Source: Streptomyces sp. NBC_00820
GTDB taxonomy: Bacteria; Actinomycetota; Actinomycetes; Streptomycetales; Streptomycetaceae
Length of the DNA stretch: 64,000 bases
Reading direction: 5' to 3'
Assembly: GCF_036347055.1 (NCBI RefSeq)
Contig: NZ_CP108882.1
Coordinates: forward strand, 558,001 to 622,000
Shown: positions 54,360 through 63,294 of the stretch, piece by piece
Layout: each line of letters begins with the position of its first letter
Numbering within the stretch: the first letter of the stretch is position 1
Translations under genes and position numbers: made by a program
Notes under the pieces: model-generated
Seen by the model: only the letters and a program-made list of their open reading frames with translations
Told to the model about the DNA's origin: nothing
The model's database searches: none

Positions 54360-55828
54360 GCGGGCAGCTCATGCCGTGCAGCCCGCAGGAGATCGGCTCC
54401 CTGTTCCTGTTCGAGAAGCTGGCGCCCGAGCAGTTGGGGCGGCTGTGCGGCGCGGGCCGGATCGAGCTGTTCCCGCCCGGCCCGGTGTACACCGAGGGCG
54501 AACCCGCCACCTGCTTCTACGTGATGCTGGAGGGCACGGTGGTGCTCTCCCGCCGGGTCGGCGCCGATGACGTGGAGGTGACGCGGACCTCGCAGCGCGG
54601 GGTGTACGCGGGCGCCATGCAGGCGTATCTGGGGGACCGGGTGCGGCAGGTGTACAACAACTCGATGCGGGTGACGGAGCCGACGCGGTTCTTCGTGCTG
54701 CCGGCGGAGACCTTCGCGGAGATCATGAGCGAGTGGTTCCCGATGGCCGTGCACCTGCTGGAGGGGTTGTTCTACGGCTCGAAGAACGCCCAGGCGACGG
54801 TCGGGCAGCGCGAACGGCTGCTGGCCCTCGGCTCGTTGTCCGCGGGGCTGACGCATGAGCTGAACAACCCCGCCGCGGCCGCCGTCCGGGCGACGGCCTC
54901 GCTGCGGGAGCGGGTCGCGAAGATGCGGCACAAGCTCGCCATGATCGCCGAATCACCCTTCTCCCACGAGGCCTTGGCGAACCTGATCGAGATCCAGGAG
55001 CGCACCGCCGAGCGGGTCTCCAAGGCGCCGTCGCTCAGCCCGCTGGAGGTGTCCGACCGGGAGGACGCGCTCGCGGACTGGCTGGACGACCACGGTGTCG
55101 AGGGCGGCTGGCGGATCGCGCCGGTCTTCGTGCAGGCGGGACTCGACACCGACTGGCTGGAGCAGGTCGCGGCGGCCGTCGGCGAGGAGATCCTGCCCGG
55201 GGCGGTGGGCTGGCTCAACTACACCGTCGAGACCGAGCTGTTGATGAACGAGATCGAGGACTCCACCACCCGGATCACGCATCTGGTCGACGCGGCCAAG
55301 CAGTACTCGCAGCTGGACCGGGCGCCCTACCGGGTGGTGGACGTGCACGAACTCCTCGACAGCACCCTGCTGATGCTGTCCGCCAAGATCGGCCCGCGCA
55401 TCGACGTCGTGAAGGAGTACGACCGCACGCTCCCACCGGTGCCCGCCTATCCGGCGGAGCTGAACCAGGTGTGGACGAACCTCGTCGACAACGCGGTGTC
55501 GGCCATCGACAGCGCGGGCGGGGACGGCACGCTGACCGTGCGGACGACGTCCGACCACGAGTGGCTGGTGGTGGAGTTCCGGGACACGGGACCCGGTGTC
55601 CCGCCGGACATCAAGGACCGGATCTTCGACCCGTTCTTCACCACCAAGCCGGTCGGCGAGGGCACCGGTCTCGGTCTGGACATCTCCTGGCGGATCGTCG
55701 TCAACAAGCACCACGGCGCCCTGCGGGTGGAGTCGGTGCCGGGCGACACCCGCTTCCAGGTCTTCCTTCCGCTGACCGCCGAGACACCGGACGAGGAGTC
55801 CGGTCCGACTCCCGAGGAGGCAGTATGA
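54356..55828 (+). CDS. Histidine kinase with N-terminal cyclic-nucleotide-binding-like domain
   Basis: GTG 54356, inside the upstream stop, gives 490 aa. Residues about 10-130 form a Crp-type sensor (LFLFEKLAPEQLGRLCGAGR, TEGEPATCFYVMLEGTVVLS). The dimerisation/phosphotransfer helix carries H167 in GSLSAGLTHELNNPAAAAVR. The ATPase domain has the N-box ELNQVWTNLVDNAVSAIDSA, G1 FRDTGPGVPPD, the F-box FDPFFTTKP and G2 GEGTGLGLDISWRIV. There are no membrane segments, so it is a soluble kinase. The receiver of the preceding fusion is its obvious phosphorylation target, and the sensor could read a nucleotide or redox ligand. Confidence 0.93.
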   Translation: MSGQLMPCSPQEIGSLFLFEKLAPEQLGRLCGAGRIELFPPGPVYTEGEPATCFYVMLEGTVVLSRRVGADDVEVTRTSQRGVYAGAMQAYLGDRVRQVYNNSMRVTEPTRFFVLPAETFAEIMSEWFPMAVHLLEGLFYGSKNAQATVGQRERLLALGSLSAGLTHELNNPAAAAVRATASLRERVAKMRHKLAMIAESPFSHEALANLIEIQERTAERVSKAPSLSPLEVSDREDALADWLDDHGVEGGWRIAPVFVQAGLDTDWLEQVAAAVGEEILPGAVGWLNYTVETELLMNEIEDSTTRITHLVDAAKQYSQLDRAPYRVVDVHELLDSTLLMLSAKIGPRIDVVKEYDRTLPPVPAYPAELNQVWTNLVDNAVSAIDSAGGDGTLTVRTTSDHEWLVVEFRDTGPGVPPDIKDRIFDPFFTTKPVGEGTGLGLDISWRIVVNKHHGALRVESVPGDTRFQVFLPLTAETPDEESGPTPEEAV

Positions 55829-56175
55829 GCGGCGACGAGGCGATCGACCCGGGCGTTCCCCCCAGCGGCACCGGGTGCGTCGAGTGCGACGACGCGGGCG
55901 GCTGGTGGTTCCATCTGCGCCGGTGCGCGCAGTGTGGGCACATCGGCTGCTGTGACGACTCCCCCTCCAAGCACGCCACGGCCCACTACCGGGCCACCGG
56001 CCATCCGGTGATCCGCAGCTTCGAGCCGGGCGAGGAGTGGTTCTGGAACTTCGCCGAGAACGAGCTGTACAACTCGGGCCCCGAACTCGCTCCCCCGGCC
56101 TGCCATCCCGAGGACCAGCCGGTGCCGGGCCCGGCCGGACGGGTGCCGGCGAACTGGGCGGACACGCTGCGCTGA
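55825..56175 (+). CDS. UBP-type (ZnF-UBP) zinc-finger protein
   Basis: ATG 55825 follows GAGGAGGCAGT and overlaps the kinase stop as ATGA; the product is 116 aa. The UBP zinc finger is complete: C18 and C21 in GCVECDD, C34 and C37 in RRCAQCGHIGCC, further Cys 42/43, then H50, H54 and H60 in SKHATAHYRATGHP, followed by FEPGEEWFWNFAENEL. In eukaryotes this domain grips the free C-terminal Gly-Gly of ubiquitin. Bacterial members are common in actinobacteria and proteobacteria with unknown ligand. Coupled translation with a kinase and a reductase-like protein suggests it works with them. Confidence 0.93.
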   Translation: MSGDEAIDPGVPPSGTGCVECDDAGGWWFHLRRCAQCGHIGCCDDSPSKHATAHYRATGHPVIRSFEPGEEWFWNFAENELYNSGPELAPPACHPEDQPVPGPAGRVPANWADTLR

Positions 56176-56200
56176 CCCGGGCGGCCCCCGCGGGACGCGT

Positions 56201-57520
56201 TCAGCGCCCGCAGTCGAGGCTGCCGGGGTCCACGGCGTCGGCCAGGGCCCGCATGCCCCGGTCGCCGGGGTGGAGGTGGTCGCCGCTGTCGAGGGCGGGC
56301 CTCATCCGCGCGGGGTCGTCGGGGCTGCCGAGGACCCGGTCGAAGTCGGCGACCGCGTCGAAGGCGCCGCCGGTGCGGATGAACCGGTTCACTTCCTGGC
56401 GTACCGCCTCGGCGGCCGGGCTCCACTCGGGCCAGCCCTTGAAGGGGCCGACCGTCGCCCCCACCACGCATGTCCCGGCCGCGTGCGCGCGCCTGACGAT
56501 CTGGCGGTAGCCGGCGACGAGCTCGGCCGCGGAGGCTCCGCCGACCGCCTTGATGTCGTTGACCCCTTCGAAGAGGACCACGGTGCGCACACCGGGCTGG
56601 GAGAGGACGTCCCGGTCCAGCCGGCGCAGGGCGCTCTGTCCTCCGGCGTCCTGGAGGACCTCGTTGCCCGACATCCCCGCGTCGGCCACGCCCTTGACGT
56701 GTGTGCCGGCCTTGCGCAGACGCCGGGCGAGGTAGTCGGTCCAGCGCCGGTCGCGGTCGGCGGTGGACCGCAGACCGTCGGTCAGGGAGTCGCCGAGCGC
56801 GACGACGGCTCCGGTGGCGGGGTGGGCCGGGCGCACGGAGACGGCGTCCAGGTACCACCAGGAGCCGGTGGTCCGCGTCCAGTGCGCGGCCCTGTCCTCG
56901 GCGGTGTGGTCGCCCTCGGTGACGTACGACGTCTGCAGGGCCGTCACATGGCCGGTGGCCGGCCCCCGCGCGCCGGGGGTGCGGAGGCTGACGGCCAGCG
57001 CGGCGGCGGCCGGCAGCCTGCCCGGCAGCGGATCGCTCCACGCGACGGCGCCGGCCGGCACGGTGACCGTGCGGGCTCCGCCGAAGGTCAGCGGCCGGTT
57101 GCTGCCCCCGCGCAGGGCGGCACCCTCGCTCCGCAGGCCCGCGTAGACCTTGTCCACGGTGAGCGGGCGGTCGCCGAAGGCGTTCGAGAGGCGGATCCGC
57201 AGGCCGCTCCCGCCGACGCTGGTGCGCACGACGAGCCGGTAGCCGCGGCCGGCGACGCCCTCGCCGGCGAGGCCGGCGCTCGCCGCCCAGGTGACGACTC
57301 CGGAGGGCCTGCCGACGGTCACGGGAAGGGTGCCCGCGGCCCCGGCGGGCTGGGCCTGCCCGGCGAGGGCGAGGAGCAGAAGGGCCGCGGCACGCGGGAC
57401 GGCCCCGGAACGGGCGTTCACCGTGCCACGTGCCGCCGCGTCCCGCCGTGCCACGGACCCGCCGGGCCCGGGCCGCGGGCGGGCCGTACGGGACGTGCCT
57501 GCGCGTCTCACGCACGCCAT
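56201..57520 (-). CDS. Secreted SGNH/GDSL-family esterase or lipase
   Basis: ATG 57520, behind GGCGGGACG, gives 439 aa; GTG starts nearer the hydrophobic core also exist. A long Arg-rich head precedes the hydrophobic stretch PRAAALLLLALAGQAQPAGA, fitting an export signal. An extra N-terminal beta-domain (GYRLVVRTSVGGSGLRIRLS, residues to about 225) comes before the SGNH hydrolase: S245 in VALGDSLTDG, the Gly/Asn blocks ADAGMSGNEVLQ and FEGVNDIKAV, and the catalytic Asp-His in DSGDHLHPGDRGM. It would hydrolyse esters outside the cell, for example acyl groups on polysaccharide. It is read in the same direction as the M4 gene upstream but separated by a terminator. Confidence 0.9.
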   Translation of the reverse strand: MACVRRAGTSRTARPRPGPGGSVARRDAAARGTVNARSGAVPRAAALLLLALAGQAQPAGAAGTLPVTVGRPSGVVTWAASAGLAGEGVAGRGYRLVVRTSVGGSGLRIRLSNAFGDRPLTVDKVYAGLRSEGAALRGGSNRPLTFGGARTVTVPAGAVAWSDPLPGRLPAAAALAVSLRTPGARGPATGHVTALQTSYVTEGDHTAEDRAAHWTRTTGSWWYLDAVSVRPAHPATGAVVALGDSLTDGLRSTADRDRRWTDYLARRLRKAGTHVKGVADAGMSGNEVLQDAGGQSALRRLDRDVLSQPGVRTVVLFEGVNDIKAVGGASAAELVAGYRQIVRRAHAAGTCVVGATVGPFKGWPEWSPAAEAVRQEVNRFIRTGGAFDAVADFDRVLGSPDDPARMRPALDSGDHLHPGDRGMRALADAVDPGSLDCGR

Positions 57521-57592
57521 CGTCCCGCCATTCGGGTGAATTCGCACCTCGATGGGTTTCACGCCCAGGACGCCGACCCGGCTCCGGCTCCG

Positions 57593-57632
57593 GATGTGCG
57601 GATGTGCGGATGTGCGGATGTGCGGATGTGCG
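57593..57632. repeat. 8-bp tandem repeat (GATGTGCG), five copies
   Basis: Five exact copies of GATGTGCG abut the terminator stem between the M4 protease and GDSL genes. Like the block at 9094, the 8-bp period is incompatible with conserved coding. Confidence 0.92.
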
Positions 57633-57659
57633 GATGCCCCGCGCGGGGCGGGGCATCCG
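57631..57659 (-). terminator. Hairpin terminator of the second M4 protease gene
   Basis: CGGATGCCCCGC and GCGGGGCATCCG form a perfect 12-bp stem with a 5-nt loop, 27 nt after the protease stop on the minus strand. The last repeat unit feeds into the stem, so slippage there could alter the flank. Confidence 0.85.
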
Positions 57660-57685
57660 GTGGTGCTGGTGTTCGCCTGCGACGA

Positions 57686-59479
57686 TCAGTGACCGGCGGC
57701 CGGCGCGTTGGCGGCGGTGACGTTGACCGCGGCCCACGCCTTGTCCACCGTCTTGTACTCGGTGCTGGTCGACCCGTACAGGTCCTTGGCCGCCTTCAGC
57801 GTCGCGGCGCGCGCGTCGTGGAAGTCGGTCGAGGAGACCATGTAGCGGGTCAGAGCCCGGTAGAAGATGGCGGTCGCCTTGGTACGGCCGATGCCCTTGA
57901 CCGTGGACCCGTTGTAGGTCGGCGAGTTGTAGGCGACGGTGCCGATCGTCTTCTTGCCGCTGCCCTCCGCGAGGAGGTAGTAGGCGTGCGAGGAGACGCC
58001 GGACCCGGCGTGCACCTCCGTGTAGTACGTGTCCGGCGACCAGTAGTCGATCGTGCCCTCGAGCTTGTCGAGCGACGGGTGGTCCAGACGGCGCAGGAAC
58101 TTCTGGGCCAGGCCCAGCTTCTCGCCGATCAGGTAGTCCGGCGTGTCCTTCGCGTTCTTCGCGTAGAACTCCACGTTGGAGCCGAAGATGTCCGCGAGCG
58201 ACTCGTTCAGCGCGCCGGGCTCGCCGTACTGGTTGCCGTCCGAGTCGACGTAGGTCGGCTCGAGCTTGGCGGTCGAGTCCACGACGCCGTGGGTCAGCTC
58301 GTGACCGGTGACGTCGAGGACGACGAGCGGCTTCTTGAACATGTCGCCGTCGCCGTCGCCGTACAGCATGCAGGTGCAGGCCGGGTCCCAGAAGGCGTTG
58401 GCGACGCCACGGCCCCAGTGGACCATGCCGCGCGCGGCCTTGCTGTTGTTGGCTATGCCCTTGCGGCCGAAGGTCTTCTTGTAGAAGTCCAGCGTCTTCG
58501 TGATGCCGTACTGGGCGTCGGCGGCGGCGCTGGCGCGGTTGCTGGTCGCGCCGTTGCCCCACACGTCGGTGGTGTTGGTGAACTTCGTTCCCGCGCTGAA
58601 GCTCTCCGTGTACTTGCCCTTGGCGTCACGCGTCTCGCTGCCGTACCGGCTCGGGTCCTTCAGCTGGTAGTGGCCGCGCGAGGTCGCCGTGGTGGTGAGG
58701 CCGACACTGCCCATGAAGAGGGTCTTGCCGGTGCCGTGCGCGGTCGCGGGGTAGTGCGTCACGCCCGAGAGCCGCGCGCCGAGCAGCCCGGCCATCGAGG
58801 GCGCGCTGCCGGTGGCCGGCTCGGCCGTCTCGCCACGCTTGCGCAGGGTCTTGAGCAGCTTCGGCGACAGGAACTCGTCGGCGTCCGGCGTGTTGCTGCG
58901 CACCTTGCCGGTGAGGGCGTCGACGACGACCGTGCTGGAACCGCCGTCGGCGGAGTCGGTGCCGGTCACCGTCACCTGGTAGGCGAGGGTGGCGGCGCCT
59001 CCGCGGGCGTCCACCACCAGCGCCACGCTGTCCGCGTCGCCCTGGGCCGCCTCGGCGGCCTTCGCGGCGGCCTGGCCGGCCGTCAGCTTGGGCGTGGTGG
59101 CGGCGGGCTTCACGGCGTGGTCGGCGGCACGGGTGACACCCGTGTACGCCAGCTGCCGGTTCAGGTGGACGACGAGGTCGCCGCCGAGCACCGGCATGCC
59201 GTCGTGGCTGCGGACGAAACGGACGTGCCGCGCGCCCTCGGGGTCGACCATCACGTCCTGGGCGACGAGTTCGTCACCCTGGGAGACGCCGGTCTCGGAG
59301 GTGTGGGCGAAGGCCGCGGCGCGCGCCGCCTCCACCACCGCCGTGGCCGTCGTGGCGGTGGAGGCGGCAGAAGGCGCCACCCCCGTGGCGGGCCCCGCGA
59401 CGGCCGTACCGGCCAGGCCCGTGGCAGCCGTCGTCACCGCGACGGCGACGGCGAGGCTGCGTATGTGCGGTCTACGCAC
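57686..59479 (-). CDS. Secreted M4 neutral zinc metalloprotease (second copy)
   Basis: GTG 59479 (AAGGAACA upstream) gives 597 aa. A signal peptide (SLAVAVAVTTAATGLAGTAV) is followed by an FTP/PepSY propeptide (MPVLGGDLVVHLNRQLAYTG) and the catalytic domain with H393-E-L-T-H397 and the zinc-ligand E426 in PGALNESLADIFG. The HEXXH-to-Glu spacing is 33 residues compared with 24 in the other copy, because of a 9-residue insertion (EPTYVDSDGNQYGEPG region). A Cys pair CTCMLYGDGDGD precedes a calcium-type loop. It ends soon after the catalytic domain, without the Ig-like and C-terminal domains of the 400-2805 paralogue. It is an extracellular protease expected to self-activate. Confidence 0.92.
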   Translation of the reverse strand: MRRPHIRSLAVAVAVTTAATGLAGTAVAGPATGVAPSAASTATTATAVVEAARAAAFAHTSETGVSQGDELVAQDVMVDPEGARHVRFVRSHDGMPVLGGDLVVHLNRQLAYTGVTRAADHAVKPAATTPKLTAGQAAAKAAEAAQGDADSVALVVDARGGAATLAYQVTVTGTDSADGGSSTVVVDALTGKVRSNTPDADEFLSPKLLKTLRKRGETAEPATGSAPSMAGLLGARLSGVTHYPATAHGTGKTLFMGSVGLTTTATSRGHYQLKDPSRYGSETRDAKGKYTESFSAGTKFTNTTDVWGNGATSNRASAAADAQYGITKTLDFYKKTFGRKGIANNSKAARGMVHWGRGVANAFWDPACTCMLYGDGDGDMFKKPLVVLDVTGHELTHGVVDSTAKLEPTYVDSDGNQYGEPGALNESLADIFGSNVEFYAKNAKDTPDYLIGEKLGLAQKFLRRLDHPSLDKLEGTIDYWSPDTYYTEVHAGSGVSSHAYYLLAEGSGKKTIGTVAYNSPTYNGSTVKGIGRTKATAIFYRALTRYMVSSTDFHDARAATLKAAKDLYGSTSTEYKTVDKAWAAVNVTAANAPAAGH

Positions 59480-61000
<1,521 letters not shown>

Positions 61001-61064
61001 CGGAGCCCCGTACTCCGGGAACGGGAGCCCGCGATCTTGGCGGAACGGTCTCGTCCGGGACACT

Positions 61065-61751
61065 ATGCACCGCATGAAGGGTGACCTCTTTTCCAGTGAG
61101 CACGTGGTGCAGCCGGCCGTCGAGCCGGGAATGAGCATCGAGAACGCCAAGTGCGTCAAGTACACGGTGAACGGCGAGATGTTCGCCCGGCAGGGCGCGA
61201 TGATCGCCCACCGCGGGAACCTGCAGTTCGAACGCAAGGGCCAGGGCGTGGGCGGCATGCTCAAGCGCGCGGTCACCGGCGAGGGCCTGCCGCTGATGGC
61301 GGTGCGCGGACAGGGCGAGGTCTGGTTCGCGCACGAGGCGCAGAACTGCTTCATCGTCGAGGTGGAGCCCGGTGACCAGTTCACGGTCAACGGCCGCAAC
61401 GTCCTGTGCTTCGACCCCACGCTGTCGTACGAGATCAGGACCGTGAAGGGTTCGGGCATCGCCGGTGGCGGCCTGTTCAACAGCGTGTTCTCCGGACACG
61501 GCCGGCTGGGCCTGGCCTGCGAGGGCAACCCGCTGGTGATACCGGTCTCGGCGCAGCAGCCCGTGTACGTCGACACGGACGCGGTGGTCGGCTGGACCGC
61601 GCATCTGCAGACCTCGCTGCACCGCTCCCAGTCGCTCGGCTCGATGCTGCGCGGCGGCTCCGGGGAAGCGGTGCAACTGATGCTCCAGGGGGAGGGGTTC
61701 GTCGTGGTGCGGCCGAGCGAGGCCACGCCGCAGAAGGCGCAGCAGCACTGA
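61065..61751 (+). CDS. AIM24-family protein
   Basis: ATG 61065 gives 228 aa (ATG 61074 gives 225). The whole length is the AIM24/TerD-unrelated double-stranded beta-helix: GMSIENAKCVKYTVNGEMFA, RQGAMIAHRGNLQFERKGQG, GEVWFAHEAQNCFIVEVEPG and GLACEGNPLVIPVSAQQPVY with conserved glycines. In yeast the family is mitochondrial; in bacteria it is of unknown function and often co-occurs with stress or tellurite-type genes. A clean hairpin terminator follows, so it does not run into the TPR gene. Confidence 0.9.
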   Translation: MHRMKGDLFSSEHVVQPAVEPGMSIENAKCVKYTVNGEMFARQGAMIAHRGNLQFERKGQGVGGMLKRAVTGEGLPLMAVRGQGEVWFAHEAQNCFIVEVEPGDQFTVNGRNVLCFDPTLSYEIRTVKGSGIAGGGLFNSVFSGHGRLGLACEGNPLVIPVSAQQPVYVDTDAVVGWTAHLQTSLHRSQSLGSMLRGGSGEAVQLMLQGEGFVVVRPSEATPQKAQQH

Positions 61752-61823
61752 CCCCACGGGGTGATCTGCGCCTCACAGGCAACCCCCGTCGCCGTACCGG
61801 CGTCTTTTCCGGCAACAGACCAC

Positions 61824-61846
61824 GCCCTGCCCCTCGGGGGCAGGGC
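61824..61846 (+). terminator. Hairpin terminator after the AIM24 gene
   Basis: GCCCTGCCCC and GGGGCAGGGC form a perfect 10-bp stem with a 3-nt loop, followed by ATCTTT. Confidence 0.85.
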
Positions 61847-61860
61847 ATCTTTCCGAGACG

Positions 61861-61892
61861 CTATACACACCATGTATACACTCCGTGTATAG
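61861..61892. promoter_or_regulatory. Three-part inverted-repeat operator upstream of the TPR gene
   Basis: CTATACAC (61861-61868) and GTGTATAG (61885-61892) form a perfect 8-bp inverted repeat around 16 nt whose centre contains the palindrome GTATAC (61874-61879). The stretch is AT-rich in an otherwise GC-rich setting and ends 10 nt before the TPR start codon, overlapping the Shine-Dalgarno region and probably the promoter. A dedicated repressor or activator is expected to bind it. Confidence 0.8.
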
Positions 61893-61902
61893 AAGGGTAC
61901 GC

Positions 61903-63294
61903 ATGTACGGCAAGGCTTCCGCCCCGGAGTACCAGGGCTCCCTGACCACCCTGTCCGTGAACGCGTCGCTGGACGACGTGCTGGCCGAGGGCACCGCGCG
62001 GCTGCGCGAGGCCGAGCGGTCCGGACACCCCGCCGAAGTGGCCCGTTGCGGGCTCGCCGTGGCGGAGGCGCACCGGCGGCTCGGCCGGATACACGACGCC
62101 GACCAGGCTTGGAAGGCCAGTTACCGGGCCGCGAGAGAGGCCGGGGACACCGCCGCGATGGCCTGGGCGCTGTGGAGCGGCGGCACCCTCGCCCGGCAGC
62201 GCGGCTCCTTCCCGCTCGCCCGGCGCCTGCTGGGTCTCGCGGCCGAACTCGGCGAGCGGGGCGGCGACATCGTCGTCCGCGGCTACTCCCTGGCCGGGCT
62301 CGCCGAGACCGGACGCATCCAGGGCGACTACGCGGCCGTCGGCCGGCTGCACGAGCAGTTGCTGGCCGAGGCCCGGAGGCGCGGGGAGGCCCGGCACACG
62401 GTGTGGGCGCTGGAAGGCATCGCACAGATGCACCGCAACACCGGGGAGTACGACCGCGCCCACGCGCTGTTCGAGGAGGCGGCGGAGATAGCCGAGCGCG
62501 CCGACGACCGGCGCGGCCATGCCTGGGCGCTGCGCGGACTCGCCGACATCCGGTCGGTGCGCGACGGAGACACCGAGGGGGCACTGGAGCTGCTGGCACG
62601 GGCCGAGGCGACCTGCCGGACGATGAACCTCTCCAGCGCGCTCGCCTACAACCACAAGATGCGGGGCAACGTCCTCTACCGCGCCGGGCGTTACCCCGAG
62701 GCCCGGGACCTGTACCAGCTGGCCCTGACGGAGTTCCGCGCGATGAACGAGCCGCGCGGCACGGCACTGGCACGGCTCGGCCTGGTCAAGTCACTGGCCC
62801 GGCTGGGCCGCGCCCACTCGGAGACCGCGGCCGAACTCGCGGACCTCGCGGCCACGTCGGAACGCATCGGCCTGCGGCACGCGCGGGAGATGGTCGCCCT
62901 CGCCCAGGCGGAGTTCGCTCCGGGAGCGAGGACGGTGCGGGCACGGGGCGAGTCCGGCACGGCCGCACAAACCACGCGCCCACGAACGGAGTCCGGGGCA
63001 GCGGGAGAACCCGCCCACACACGGGCCGAGTCCCGCACCACCACGAGCACCGCCCGTACGCGGGCAGAATCCCCCACCACCACGAGCACCGCCCGTACTC
63101 GGGCAGAATCCCGCACCACCACGAGCACCGCCCGTACGCGGGCCGAGTCCCGCACCGTCACGAGCACCGCCCACGCGCGGGCCGAGTCCCGCACGCCCTC
63201 CGACGGCCCCGCACCGCGGACGCGGTCCCGTACGGACGCGGCACCCGCCCCGGCGCAGGCCGAGTCCCGCGTGACCGAGGGGGGTCCGCGGTGA
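61903..63294 (+). CDS. Tetratricopeptide-repeat protein with 13-residue repeat tail
   Basis: ATG 61903 follows AGAAGGG at good spacing and gives 463 aa. Residues about 30-325 are helical TPR-like hairpins (SGHPAEVARCGLAVAEAHRR, GDYAAVGRLHEQLLAEARRR, NTGEYDRAHALFEEAAEIAE, RAGRYPEARDLYQLALTEFR). The remaining 120 residues are low complexity; within them four 39-bp units encode RTTTSTARTRAES-type repeats. There is no signal peptide or membrane segment. The stop overlaps the start of the polyprenyl synthase gene by GTGA, so both are co-expressed from the operator-controlled promoter. A scaffold or regulatory role for the isoprenoid pathway is possible but unproven. Confidence 0.85.
   Translation: MYGKASAPEYQGSLTTLSVNASLDDVLAEGTARLREAERSGHPAEVARCGLAVAEAHRRLGRIHDADQAWKASYRAAREAGDTAAMAWALWSGGTLARQRGSFPLARRLLGLAAELGERGGDIVVRGYSLAGLAETGRIQGDYAAVGRLHEQLLAEARRRGEARHTVWALEGIAQMHRNTGEYDRAHALFEEAAEIAERADDRRGHAWALRGLADIRSVRDGDTEGALELLARAEATCRTMNLSSALAYNHKMRGNVLYRAGRYPEARDLYQLALTEFRAMNEPRGTALARLGLVKSLARLGRAHSETAAELADLAATSERIGLRHAREMVALAQAEFAPGARTVRARGESGTAAQTTRPRTESGAAGEPAHTRAESRTTTSTARTRAESPTTTSTARTRAESRTTTSTARTRAESRTVTSTAHARAESRTPSDGPAPRTRSRTDAAPAPAQAESRVTEGGPR
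63034..63189 (+). repeat. 39-bp in-frame tandem repeat in the TPR gene, four copies
   Basis: Four consecutive 39-bp units (start CGCACCACCACGAGCACCGC, 63034, 63073, 63112, 63151) encode 13-residue units of the form RTTTSTARTRAES. Copies are nearly identical in DNA as well as protein, implying recent expansion. Loose related units lie before and after. Confidence 0.9.
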
